This document shows, one piece after another, positions 6,002 to 12,367 of a DNA stretch of 12,367 nt. The stretch is taken from NCBI GenBank assembly GCA_902782795.1, contig CACZOT010000025.1, positions 1 to 12,367 of the forward strand. Direction: 5' to 3'. The translations under genes and the position numbers were made by a program. Source of the DNA: an uncultured Eubacteriales bacterium (GTDB taxonomy: Bacteria; Bacillota; Clostridia; Christensenellales; Aristaeellaceae). Position 1 is the first letter of the stretch. Each line of letters opens with the position of its first letter. The notes beneath the pieces were generated by a model. It saw nothing but the letters and a program-made list of their open reading frames with translations, was not told where the DNA came from and searched no databases.

Positions 6002-6162
6002 GCGGGACGGTTTCCGCCCCGGATCACGCCGGATGGCGCCGCGTCACCGCGCCGCGGGGCGTTCCCCGCGATGCATATGAACCTCCGGTCCTTCGAAAGC
6101 GCATCGCAAGCAGCGGTCGAGAAAACGGATCCGCCCTATCGCGGCGGAGATGGGAGGGCACC
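6002..6162 (+). other. glgB leader with GC-rich hairpins
   Basis: The predicted 5' untranslated region carries CGCGGGG-CGTT-CCCCGCG (6053-6070) and TCCGCC-CTATCGC-GGCGGA (6130-6148). The second stem ends only four bases before the ribosome binding site GGGAGGG (6152-6158). No T-tract and no riboswitch class I recognise. A short frame starting at 6070 or 6076 has no ribosome binding site and is not called. Confidence 0.35.
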
Positions 6163-8199
6163 ATGGCTGCCAGAAGAAAAGCTGCGGACAAACCGGCGTA
6201 CAAGATCCTGTCCATAGACCCGTACCTCAAGGACTTCGCGGGCGATATCGATCTGCGCATGCAGCGCTATTCCGCCACCCGCAAGACCCTCCTGGGGGAC
6301 CGGGCGGACATCTCTTCGCTGGCCAACGGCTACCTCTACTACGGCTTCCACCGCACGCAGGAGGGCTGGGTCTACCGCGAGTGGGCCCCCGGCGCCGACG
6401 AGATGCACCTGATCGGCGATTTCAACCAGTGGGACCGCCTCTCCCACCCCATGGAACGCCTTGAGGGCGGCGCCTGGGAGATCCGCCTCAAGGGCAGCGA
6501 CGCCCTCCGCCACGGGCAGCGGGTCAAGGTGCAGGTGACGCGGCAGGGGCAGTCCTTCGACCGAATCCCCCTCTATATCCGCTACGTCACCCAGGAGCCG
6601 GACAATACCTTCGTGGGCCGCGTCTGGGCGGGCGCGCCCTTCCGCTGGAGCGACGCGGGCTTCAACCGCCGCAACGTCAAACCCCTGTTCATCTACGAGG
6701 CCCACGTGGGCATGGCCCAGGAAAAGGACGGCGTCGGCACCTATCGCGAATTCGCGGACAACGTCCTCCCACGCGTCAAGGCGCAGGGCTACAACGCGGT
6801 GCAGCTCATGGCCATCGCCCAGCACCCCTATTACGGCTCCTTCGGCTACCAGGTCAGCAATTTCTTCGCGCCCTCCTCCTGGTTCGGCACGCCGGACGAT
6901 CTGAAATACCTCGTGGACAAGGCCCATGGCATGGGCCTTTCCGTGCTTATGGACCTGGTCCATTCCCACGCCGCGCCCAACGCGGGCGAGGGCATCAACC
7001 TCTTCGACGGCACGGAAGACCAGTTCTTCCACGCCGGCCCCGAGGGCTGGCACCCCGCCTGGGGCACGCGCCTGTACAACTACGGCAAGCACGAGGTCAT
7101 CCATTTCCTGCTTTCCAATATCAAATACTGGCTGATGGAGTACCACTTCGACGGCTTCCGCTTCGACGGCGTCACCAGCATGCTCTACCACGACCACGGC
7201 CTGGGCAAGGCCTTCGTGGGCTACGAGACCTACTTCAGCCTCAACACGGACGTGGAGGCGGTGACGTATCTCCAGCTGGCCAACGAGCTCATCCATACCG
7301 TGAACCCCTTCGCTGTGACCATCGCCGAGGATATGAGCGGCATGCCCGGCATGGCCCTGCCCATCCGCTGGGGCGGCGTGGGATTCGATTACCGCCTGTC
7401 CATGGGCGTGCCGGATCTCTGGGTGAAAGCCCTGGACAAGGAGCGCGACGAGGATTGGGATATGGGCCACATCTGGTATGAGCTCACCACCTGCCGCCCG
7501 CAGGAGAAGACCGTGGGCTACTGCGAATGCCACGACCAGGCCCTGGTGGGCGACAAGACCATCATCTTCCGCATGGCCGACGCCGAGATGTACACCGGCA
7601 TGGACAAGATCTACCACTCCCCGGGCATCGACCGCGCCATCGCCCTGGACAACATGATCCGCTTCATCACCCTCACGCTCGCGGGCGAGGGCTGGCTCAA
7701 CTTCATGGGCAACGAGTTCGGCCACCCGGAGTGGATCGATTTCCCCCGCGAGGGCAACGGCTGGAGCTTCCATTACGCCCGGCGCCAGTGGTCCCTGGCC
7801 GATAACGGCTACCTGAAATTCGGGCAGCTGCGCCAGTTCGACCACGATATGCTCCGCTACGCCAGGAAGCGCCGCCTCCTCGCGGACAGGAACGCCGTCA
7901 GCCTATGGATCGACCAGGAGGCCAAGGTGATCGCCTACGCCAAGCGCGAGACCGTGCTCCTGTTCAATTTCCACCCCACCGACAACGCGGAGGGCTTCTT
8001 CGTGCCCGTGGGGGCGGTCGGCGCGGGAACGTACACGCTGGAATTCGATACCGACCGCGCCGAGTACGGCGGCTGGAGCCGCTTCGAAAACGGACGCGCG
8101 TACCAATCGCGCTGGGTCGAGGGCCGCGGCGAAGGGTTCTATATCGACCTGCCCCGCCGGGCCGCCTGCGCCCTCACGCGCGTCAAGGAGAAAGCCTGA
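6163..8199 (+). CDS. glgB: 1,4-alpha-glucan branching enzyme, eukaryotic-like GH13_8 type
   Basis: This 678-aa cytoplasmic enzyme cuts alpha-1,4 glucan chains and rejoins them through alpha-1,6 bonds to make glycogen branches. An N-terminal CBM48-type beta-sandwich domain (about 55-150; YREWAPGADEMHLIGDFNQW) precedes a GH13 barrel (about 170-575) and a C-terminal beta domain (about 580-675). Catalytic residues are D335 (nucleophile, DGFRFDGVTS), E389 (acid/base, TIAEDMSG) and D458 (HDQALVGDK); region I is DLVHSH (264-269). Phrases such as FIYEAHVGMA, SMLYHDHG and NFMGNEFGHPEWIDFPREGN closely match human and plant branching enzymes (subfamily GH13_8) rather than the E. coli-type GH13_9. Bacteroides and some Clostridia are also known to carry this form. 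The ATG has GGGAGGG four bases upstream. Other glycogen genes (glgC, glgA, glgP) are absent here; the next genes encode an oxidoreductase and an acetyltransferase. Confidence 0.95.
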   Translation: MAARRKAADKPAYKILSIDPYLKDFAGDIDLRMQRYSATRKTLLGDRADISSLANGYLYYGFHRTQEGWVYREWAPGADEMHLIGDFNQWDRLSHPMERLEGGAWEIRLKGSDALRHGQRVKVQVTRQGQSFDRIPLYIRYVTQEPDNTFVGRVWAGAPFRWSDAGFNRRNVKPLFIYEAHVGMAQEKDGVGTYREFADNVLPRVKAQGYNAVQLMAIAQHPYYGSFGYQVSNFFAPSSWFGTPDDLKYLVDKAHGMGLSVLMDLVHSHAAPNAGEGINLFDGTEDQFFHAGPEGWHPAWGTRLYNYGKHEVIHFLLSNIKYWLMEYHFDGFRFDGVTSMLYHDHGLGKAFVGYETYFSLNTDVEAVTYLQLANELIHTVNPFAVTIAEDMSGMPGMALPIRWGGVGFDYRLSMGVPDLWVKALDKERDEDWDMGHIWYELTTCRPQEKTVGYCECHDQALVGDKTIIFRMADAEMYTGMDKIYHSPGIDRAIALDNMIRFITLTLAGEGWLNFMGNEFGHPEWIDFPREGNGWSFHYARRQWSLADNGYLKFGQLRQFDHDMLRYARKRRLLADRNAVSLWIDQEAKVIAYAKRETVLLFNFHPTDNAEGFFVPVGAVGAGTYTLEFDTDRAEYGGWSRFENGRAYQSRWVEGRGEGFYIDLPRRAACALTRVKEKA

Positions 8200-8206
8200 T
8201 CCCCCT

Positions 8207-8224
8207 CCGGCCGCGGAAGGCCGG
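8207..8224 (+). other. Short GC hairpin between glgB and the oxidoreductase gene
   Basis: CCGGCC (8207-8212) pairs with GGCCGG (8219-8224) around GCGGAA and is followed by TTT then Cs. This might be a leaky terminator or a 3' stabiliser of the glgB message. The stem is short, so read-through is plausible. Confidence 0.35.
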
Positions 8225-8263
8225 TTTCCCCCAACAACAAAACACAACAGGAGGATACGCAAA

Positions 8264-9244
8264 ATGCTCAGAGTGGCAATGATCAGCAAGTGGCACGTGC
8301 ACGCCAAGGGGTACGCCAAATTCGTCCAGGCCCAGGAAGACGCCGAGATCACCTGCGTGTGGGACGAGCAGCCCGAGCGCGGCAGCGAATGGGCCCAGGA
8401 GCTGGGCGTGGATTTCGAGCCGGATTACGACAAGCTCCTCGCGCGCGAGGATGTGGACGCCGTCTTCATCGATTCCCCGACCAATATGCACAAGGAGCTC
8501 ATGATCAAGGCGGCCCGCGCGCGCAAGCACATCTTCACCGAGAAGGTCATGGCCCTCACCACCGCCGACTGCGACGAGATCATCGCCGAGATCGAGAAGG
8601 CGGGTGTGAAGTTCGGCATCTCCTTCCCGCACCGCTGCATGCCTCGCAATCTCTTCGTCAAGGAGGCCGTGGAGAGCGGCGCGGTGGGCGAAGTCACGGT
8701 CCTGCGCGTGCGCAACTGCCACGACGGCGCGCTCGCGGGCTGGCTGCCGGACTATTGGTACGACCCGGAGACTACCGGCGGCGGCGCCATGATGGACCTG
8801 GGCGCCCACCCGATGTACCTCTCCAGCTGGATCCTCGGCAAGCCCACGCGCATCTCCTCCATGTTCAACAACAAGACGCCCCACCCCGTGGAGGACAATT
8901 CCGTCTGCACCATCGAATTCGAGAACGGCGCCATCGCCATCTCCGAAACGAGCCTCGTCTCGCCCATGACCCCCGTCATGATGGAGATCTACGGCACCAA
9001 GGGCGTCATCCTCTGCGTGGACGACGACGTGCGCATCAAGACCAAGGAGACCGCCGAAAAGATCGAGGGCGGCTGGGTCAAGCCCAAGCTCCCCGAGGCG
9101 CTGCCGCACCCCGTGCGCCAGTGGCTGGACGGCGTCCTCTACGGCAAGGAGATCCGCTTCGGCACCAAGGAGGCCCGCGCCCTGACGCAGCTCATGGAAG
9201 GCGCGTACATCTCCGACCGCGAGCAGAAGGTCTACAAGTTCTGA
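8264..9244 (+). CDS. Gfo/Idh/MocA-family NAD(P)-dependent oxidoreductase
   Basis: This 326-aa protein is of the family that oxidises or reduces sugars, inositols and related polyols with NAD(P). It has the expected layout: an N-terminal Rossmann half (about 1-120) and a C-terminal beta-sheet half (about 125-326). The family's catalytic pieces are present as EK (93-94, in FTEKVMALTTAD; most members have EKP) and the DxGxH motif D178-H182 (MMDLGAHPMYL). The N-terminus is unusual: where most members show GxGxxG it reads VAMISKWHVHAKGYAKF. This His-rich loop is probably the mark of a subfamily rather than a defect, since the rest is intact. Substrate unknown. AGGAGG lies 9 bases before the ATG. 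It sits 64 bp after glgB and 80 bp before an acetyltransferase gene, so co-transcription is possible. Confidence 0.88.
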   Translation: MLRVAMISKWHVHAKGYAKFVQAQEDAEITCVWDEQPERGSEWAQELGVDFEPDYDKLLAREDVDAVFIDSPTNMHKELMIKAARARKHIFTEKVMALTTADCDEIIAEIEKAGVKFGISFPHRCMPRNLFVKEAVESGAVGEVTVLRVRNCHDGALAGWLPDYWYDPETTGGGAMMDLGAHPMYLSSWILGKPTRISSMFNNKTPHPVEDNSVCTIEFENGAIAISETSLVSPMTPVMMEIYGTKGVILCVDDDVRIKTKETAEKIEGGWVKPKLPEALPHPVRQWLDGVLYGKEIRFGTKEARALTQLMEGAYISDREQKVYKF

Positions 9245-9262
9245 TCCAACAGCGCAAAGGAA

Positions 9263-9294
9263 CGCGCGGCGGGCAGAAAGATGCCCTCCGCGCG
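9263..9294 (+). other. 13-bp intercistronic hairpin
   Basis: The arms at 9263-9275 (CGCGCGGCGGGCA) and 9282-9294 pair with a single C-T mismatch around the loop GAAAGA. It lies between the oxidoreductase and acetyltransferase genes and is not followed by a T-tract. The ribosome binding site AGGAGA (9311-9316) is outside the stem. Possible roles are differential mRNA stability or partial attenuation. Confidence 0.5.
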
Positions 9295-9324
9295 GCATAT
9301 GCGGACAAAAAGGAGAGAGACACC

Positions 9325-10461
9325 ATGGCGGAATATCGCAAGGCGGCGCGGGAGGAAAAGAGCGCGATCGTCGATTTCATCAATATGGTCTTTTCCGTAG
9401 CCCACGAGCCCCATAACTTCAAGACGCTCCTGCCCAAGGTCTACGGCGACGAGGCCTGCTTCTGGGCGGACCACTATATCGCCCGCGACCACGGCCGCGT
9501 CGAGGGCGCTGTGGCCCTGCTGGAGGAGAGATGGAGCGTCCTGGGCGAGGAGCTGAAGGTGGGCGTGGTGGGCTCCGTGTCCACTCACCCCTACGCGCGA
9601 GGCGCGGGCCACATGAAAAAGTGCATGGGCATGATGCTCGAAGACGCCGCGGCCAGGGGGCTGGATCTCCTGTTCCTGGGCGGCAAGCGCCAGAGATACG
9701 AATACTTCGGCTTCTCCCAGGGCGGCGTGGGCACGTGCATGCGCCTCGCACCGGACAATTTCCGCCACGCCTGGGGCAAAGTCGATATCTCCGGCATCTC
9801 CTTTGCAAAGCTCGGCCCCTGGACGGCGCGGGCCAAGGCGCTCTACGACGCGCAGCCCGTCCGCGCCCTGCGCCGCGAGGAGGAATTCGCCCTGGTCGCC
9901 TCCTCCTGGAACGACCGCCCCTGGGCCGTCCTGCGGGAAGGGGAGTTCCTGGGCTACCTCGTCGCTTCCCAGGAGGGGGACGAGATCACCGAACTCGGCC
10001 TCGTCCGCGAGGCGGACTGCCCGGCCATCCTGCGCGCCTGGCACGAGGCGCACGACCGCCGCACCGTTTCGGTGGACGTGCCCGTCTGGGACCGGGAACG
10101 CCTGCTGACCCTGGCCCGCGTCGCCGCGGCACGCGATCAGGGCGCGGCGGAGATGTTCCGCGTGCTCGATTTCCCGCGCCTGACGCGCCTGTTCCTCGCT
10201 GTCAAGAGCCGCTACGCCCGCCTGGCGGACGGCAGGTTCGTTCTGCAGGTCGAGGACGAGGCGCCCTTCGCCGTCGAGGTGCGGGAGGGGAAGGCGACCG
10301 TCGCCCGGACGGACGAAGCGCCCGACGCGCACCTTGGCCGCCTGGAGGCGCAGGACCTGCTCCTCGCCCCGCTGCGCTGCGTGGACACCTCGGGGATGCC
10401 TGCGTGCGTGGAGAACTGGTTCCCCCTGCCGGTGACGGTCTTCAGCGCCGACGGCTTCTGA
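9325..10461 (+). CDS. Eis-like GNAT N-acetyltransferase
   Basis: This 378-aa protein has a GNAT domain at its start. The acetyl-CoA pyrophosphate loop is at about 83-97 (VSTHPYARGAGH, with the R-G-x-G signature R92-G93-x-G95), followed by the helix MKKCMGMMLEDAAARG, the beta strand LDLLFLGG and YEYFGF (125-130). A second GNAT-like half (about 180-290) and a C-terminal region (about 290-378) with an SCP2-like look follow, the three-part plan of Eis-type acetyltransferases (about 400 aa). Characterised Eis proteins acetylate amines such as aminoglycosides or lysines; the substrate here is unknown. The start is the ATG at 9325, with AAGGAGA about 8 bases upstream. The same frame stays open back to 8290, but that stretch lies over the oxidoreductase gene and is a composition artefact. 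The last gene before the strong terminator at 10471. Confidence 0.82.
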   Translation: MAEYRKAAREEKSAIVDFINMVFSVAHEPHNFKTLLPKVYGDEACFWADHYIARDHGRVEGAVALLEERWSVLGEELKVGVVGSVSTHPYARGAGHMKKCMGMMLEDAAARGLDLLFLGGKRQRYEYFGFSQGGVGTCMRLAPDNFRHAWGKVDISGISFAKLGPWTARAKALYDAQPVRALRREEEFALVASSWNDRPWAVLREGEFLGYLVASQEGDEITELGLVREADCPAILRAWHEAHDRRTVSVDVPVWDRERLLTLARVAAARDQGAAEMFRVLDFPRLTRLFLAVKSRYARLADGRFVLQVEDEAPFAVEVREGKATVARTDEAPDAHLGRLEAQDLLLAPLRCVDTSGMPACVENWFPLPVTVFSADGF

Positions 10462-10470
10462 GAAAAGCGA

Positions 10471-10509
10471 AAAGCGGCCCGCCCCGATCAGCGGCGGGCC
10501 GCTTTTTTT
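10471..10509 (+). terminator. Strong rho-independent terminator after the acetyltransferase gene
   Basis: The arms AAAGCGGCCCGCC (10471-10483) and GGCGGGCCGCTTT (10493-10505) pair perfectly over 13 bp around a 9-base loop and run into seven Ts (10503-10509). It ends the glgB-to-acetyltransferase unit. Confidence 0.93.
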
Positions 10510-10515
10510 CGCCCA

Positions 10516-10535
10516 GCCTTACGGGATCGTAAGGC
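10516..10535. promoter_or_regulatory. Palindromic operator candidate upstream of the response regulator
   Basis: GCCTTACG-GGAT-CGTAAGGC is a perfect 8-bp inverted repeat with a 4-base spacer. Its centre is about 41 bases upstream of the predicted transcription start near 10567, a position typical for activation by a response regulator. The half-site layout TTACG-N4-CGTAA resembles the TNACA-N4-TGTAA pattern known for BceR-type regulators, differing by G for A at the inner position. Autoregulation by the adjacent regulator is inferred. Confidence 0.5.
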
Positions 10536-10551
10536 AAGAAGGACGCAGGCG

Positions 10552-10560
10552 TGCTATCAT
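10552..10560 (+). promoter_or_regulatory. Extended -10 promoter of the two-component operon
   Basis: TGC-TATCAT (10552-10560) is an extended -10 element. No good -35 exists 17 bases upstream (AGGCAA), which fits a promoter that needs an activator bound at the adjacent palindrome. Confidence 0.5.
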
Positions 10561-10588
10561 AGGGGTATCAAAAGGGGAGGGATGCGCC

Positions 10589-11248
10589 GTGACGCCGAGG
10601 ATCCTGATCGTGGAGGACGACCCCATGCTGCGCGAGGCGCTGGTTGCCCTCCTGCGCCGCGCGGGCTATGAGACCATCCCCGCCGCGACCTGCCACGGGG
10701 CGACCGAGGCGCTTGGGGAGGAGCCGGACCTGACGCTCCTGGACGTCTCCCTGCCGGACGGCGACGGCTTCTCCCTCTGCCGAGCCTGGCGGGAGAAGGG
10801 CGTGGCCCTGCCGATCCTCTTTCTCACCGCCTACGACCGCGAGGAGCAGATCGTCAAGGGGCTGGACAGCGGCGGCGACGATTACATCGCCAAGCCCTTC
10901 CGCACCCAGGAGCTCCTTTCCCGCGTACGCGCCCGCCTGCGCCGGACCGCGGACCGCGCCGTGTACAGAAGCGGCGGCCTCGCCGTGGATCTCCAGGCCA
11001 TGACCGCGGAAAAGGACGGCGCGCCGCTCAGCCTCACGCGCACGGAATTCCAGCTCCTGGCCGTGCTCGTGCGCAACGCCGGGCGGGCTGTGACGCGGGA
11101 AACGCTGCTCGGGCGCATCTGGGACGACGCGGGCGTGTTCGTGGACGACAACACCCTGTCCGTGCACATCAGCCGCCTAAGGGAGAAGGTCGGCCCGGAG
11201 CGCATCGCCACGGTGCGCGGCACGGGCTACCGATGGATGGAGGAATGA
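10589..11248 (+). CDS. OmpR/PhoB-family response regulator
   Basis: This 219-aa regulator has a receiver domain (about 3-115) with the acidic pair D10-D11, phospho-acceptor D52 (LLDVSLPDGDGF), T80 and K102 (AKPF), and a winged-helix DNA-binding domain (about 125-217) with LTRTEFQLLAVL, RETLLGRIWDD, VDDNTLSVHISRLREK and a TVRGTGYRW end. All phosphotransfer residues are present, so it should be activated by the kinase encoded 4 bp downstream. The start is GTG: GGGGAGG (10574-10580) is 8 bases upstream, and the nearby ATG at 10582 is out of frame. The palindrome and extended -10 promoter just upstream suggest the pair controls its own expression. The targets are not visible in the window. Confidence 0.93.
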   Translation: MTPRILIVEDDPMLREALVALLRRAGYETIPAATCHGATEALGEEPDLTLLDVSLPDGDGFSLCRAWREKGVALPILFLTAYDREEQIVKGLDSGGDDYIAKPFRTQELLSRVRARLRRTADRAVYRSGGLAVDLQAMTAEKDGAPLSLTRTEFQLLAVLVRNAGRAVTRETLLGRIWDDAGVFVDDNTLSVHISRLREKVGPERIATVRGTGYRWMEE

Positions 11249-11252
11249 GGCG

Positions 11253-12161
11253 ATGGTATGGCTTTGCGCGCTTTTCGCGGCCGCTCTCATAGGTTCCTGG
11301 GCATGGTTCCTCGTCAAAGAACGGCGGATGAAAAAGCGCGTTTCCGCCCTCCAAGCGGCCCTGCGAGCCTTTGCCCGCGGCGAGGGGCGCGTGCCCGTCG
11401 GCCTCGAAGACGATCTGCTGGCGCCTCTCCAAAAGGACATCGCCGGCCTGGCCGAGGAGGTGGTCCTCGCCGCCGAGAATCGCCGCGAGCACGAGGGGCA
11501 GGTCGCCCGGCTCATGGCCGATATCTCCCATCAGCTCAAGACGCCCCTGGCTACCCTGCGCCTCCTGTGCGAAATGGACCAGGAGGACGGAAGCGCCAAC
11601 GCGGGCAAGGAGCTGCTGCTCGTCGGCCGCATGGAGGAGCTGATCCGCTCCCTCCTGCGCCTGGAAAAGCTCAAGGCCAACGCCTACGATCTGGAATTCG
11701 CTCCGTGCGATCTGGCCAGGATCGCGCGGAACGTGTGCGCGCAGTTCGCCGCCCTCTATCCCGGCAAGCGCTTTTCTGTCCCCGAAGGCAGCGCTCCCGC
11801 CCGGGGAGACGCGGCCTGGCTGCGCGAGGCCGTCGCCAACGTGGTCAAGAACGCCTGCGAGCATACCGGGGAGAATGGCCGGATCGAGATCGGTTTCTGG
11901 CGGGGAGAGGGGATGGTCTGGCTGCAGATCGAGGACGATGGCGGCGGAGTGCCCGGGGAGCAGCTCGGCGGATTGTTCCGCCGCTTCAGCCGCCTTTCCG
12001 ACGAAGGGAAGGGAGGATCCGGCCTGGGGCTGGCGATCACGCGGTCCATCCTCGAATGCCACCACGGCGGGGCGACGGCGGAGCCGGGCGGCAGGGGCCT
12101 GCGGGTGATATTGTATCTGCCTGCCATCGCCGACTCCTTGATGGATCATTCGTTCGGGTGA
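11253..12161 (+). CDS. Membrane histidine kinase with no extracellular sensor domain
   Basis: This 302-aa kinase has a single N-terminal membrane segment (about 2-20, WLCALFAAALIGSWAWFLV), a charged coiled-coil-like linker (22-85) and the HisKA domain with H93 in MADISHQLKTPLATLRLL. The HATPase domain follows: N box NVVKNACEH (196-204), G1 DDGGGVP (228-234), F-box LFRRFSR (241-247) and G2 GGSGLGL (254-260). All catalytic boxes are intact. With about one residue outside the membrane it has no room for an extracytoplasmic sensing domain, so it probably senses within the membrane, through a partner membrane protein, or from inside. It starts 4 bp after the regulator's stop; GGAGG within the regulator's last codons is its ribosome binding site, which implies coupled translation. 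Short kinases of this sort often go with a BceAB/FtsX-type ABC transporter, but none is seen before the window ends. Confidence 0.92.
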   Translation: MVWLCALFAAALIGSWAWFLVKERRMKKRVSALQAALRAFARGEGRVPVGLEDDLLAPLQKDIAGLAEEVVLAAENRREHEGQVARLMADISHQLKTPLATLRLLCEMDQEDGSANAGKELLLVGRMEELIRSLLRLEKLKANAYDLEFAPCDLARIARNVCAQFAALYPGKRFSVPEGSAPARGDAAWLREAVANVVKNACEHTGENGRIEIGFWRGEGMVWLQIEDDGGGVPGEQLGGLFRRFSRLSDEGKGGSGLGLAITRSILECHHGGATAEPGGRGLRVILYLPAIADSLMDHSFG

Positions 12162-12167
12162 AGGGAA

Positions 12168-12280
12168 GCGCGGCGTCCCGCCCTCGCGGGCGGGACGCCG
12201 CGCTCTGCGAGGGGGCGCGGCCCCCTCGCGCTCCCCCAGGGAGGCGGCGCACGGCTCGGGAGGGCCTGCCGGCCCCCCCT
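12168..12280 (+). terminator. Cluster of strong GC hairpins after the histidine kinase gene
   Basis: A perfect 16-bp stem (12168-12183 with 12188-12203, loop TCGC) is followed by a 9-bp stem GCGAGGGGG/CCCCCTCGC (12207-12229), a small CTCCC-CCA-GGGAG stem (12231-12243) and a GGGCC-TGCC-GGCCC stem (12262-12275). There is no T-tract. The first probably ends or protects the two-component message. The repeated GC stems also look like palindromic intergenic repeat material. The rest up to 12367 holds no gene that I can support. Confidence 0.55.
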
Positions 12281-12367
12281 CGCCACGCGCCGGGAGGACG
12301 GCGGGGAGGCAGAGGGCCAAACAGGGCGTGGTGAGGAACGGAAGGAACCGGTCTCACGGGCTGTGAA

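Noticed and set aside
6070..6217. Short leader peptide frame starting at 6070 or 6076 before glgB
   Set aside because: No ribosome binding site; it overlaps the glgB start in another frame, and nothing suggests an attenuation peptide.
6136..7845. 569-aa minus-strand frame opposite glgB
   Set aside because: Antisense to an unmistakable branching enzyme; composition artefact with no ribosome binding site or domain features.
8290..9324. 345-codon in-frame extension upstream of the acetyltransferase start, which would make a 723-aa protein
   Set aside because: It overlaps the oxidoreductase gene in another frame and translates to Arg/Gly/Ala-rich noise. The ATG at 9325 has a proper ribosome binding site and begins the GNAT domain.
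8183..10332. Two long minus-strand frames (8183-9298 and 9232-10332)
   Set aside because: Both mirror the codons of the oxidoreductase and acetyltransferase genes on the plus strand and show no protein-family signal.
11169..12320. 383-aa minus-strand frame opposite the histidine kinase
   Set aside because: Antisense to a kinase with all catalytic boxes; composition artefact.
1..12367. CRISPR array, tRNA, rRNA, insertion sequence or phage genes
   Set aside because: No regularly spaced repeats, no tRNA-like cloverleaf with a TTC loop motif in the intergenic regions, and no transposase, integrase or phage-like protein among the supported genes.

Overview
The window reads as an ordinary stretch of chromosome from a GC-rich, Firmicutes-like bacterium, probably an anaerobic Clostridia-type lineage. 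The evidence is the holB–yaaT pair (the order seen in the Bacillus/Clostridium core replication region), a small CxxC-x17-CxxC zinc-ribbon protein typical of Clostridia, strong AGGAGG-type ribosome binding sites, sigma-A-like promoters and classic intrinsic terminators. The assignment is an inference from gene content. The third codon position is strongly GC-biased, so almost every real gene carries long spurious open frames on the other strand.

Layout. 1-126: a leader packed with GC-rich hairpins. 127-2208 (+): holB (DNA polymerase III delta prime) then yaaT (PSP1 domain, RNase Y-complex partner) with an unusual acidic then Arg/Gly-rich tail. 2231-2339: two back-to-back terminator-like hairpins between convergent units. 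2357-2647 (-): a 96-aa zinc-ribbon protein with its own extended -10 promoter. 2836-4558 (-): an ABC importer pair, substrate-binding protein then permease, overlapping by 53 bp and with no ATPase gene in view. 4559-4692: divergent intergenic region with a promoter and a palindrome. 4693-5958 (+): a LarA-family (lactate racemase-like) protein with the catalytic set intact.

5967-10509 (+): a promoter, then glgB (a branching enzyme of the eukaryotic-like GH13_8 type), a Gfo/Idh/MocA oxidoreductase with a non-canonical nucleotide-binding loop, and an Eis-like GNAT acetyltransferase, closed by a strong terminator. The three genes are on one strand with 64 and 80 bp gaps and could be one transcript, although no shared pathway is obvious. 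10516-12161 (+): a palindrome and promoter, then an OmpR-family response regulator and a short histidine kinase with one membrane segment and no extracellular sensor. 12162-12367: a run of GC-rich hairpins with no gene.

I did not find a clearly new multi-gene system, CRISPR array, mobile element, tRNA or rRNA. The most useful leads are the structured leader upstream of holB, the LarA homologue without visible cofactor genes, the GH13_8 branching enzyme in a bacterial setting, the yaaT tail, and the TTACG-N4-CGTAA palindrome in front of the two-component system.
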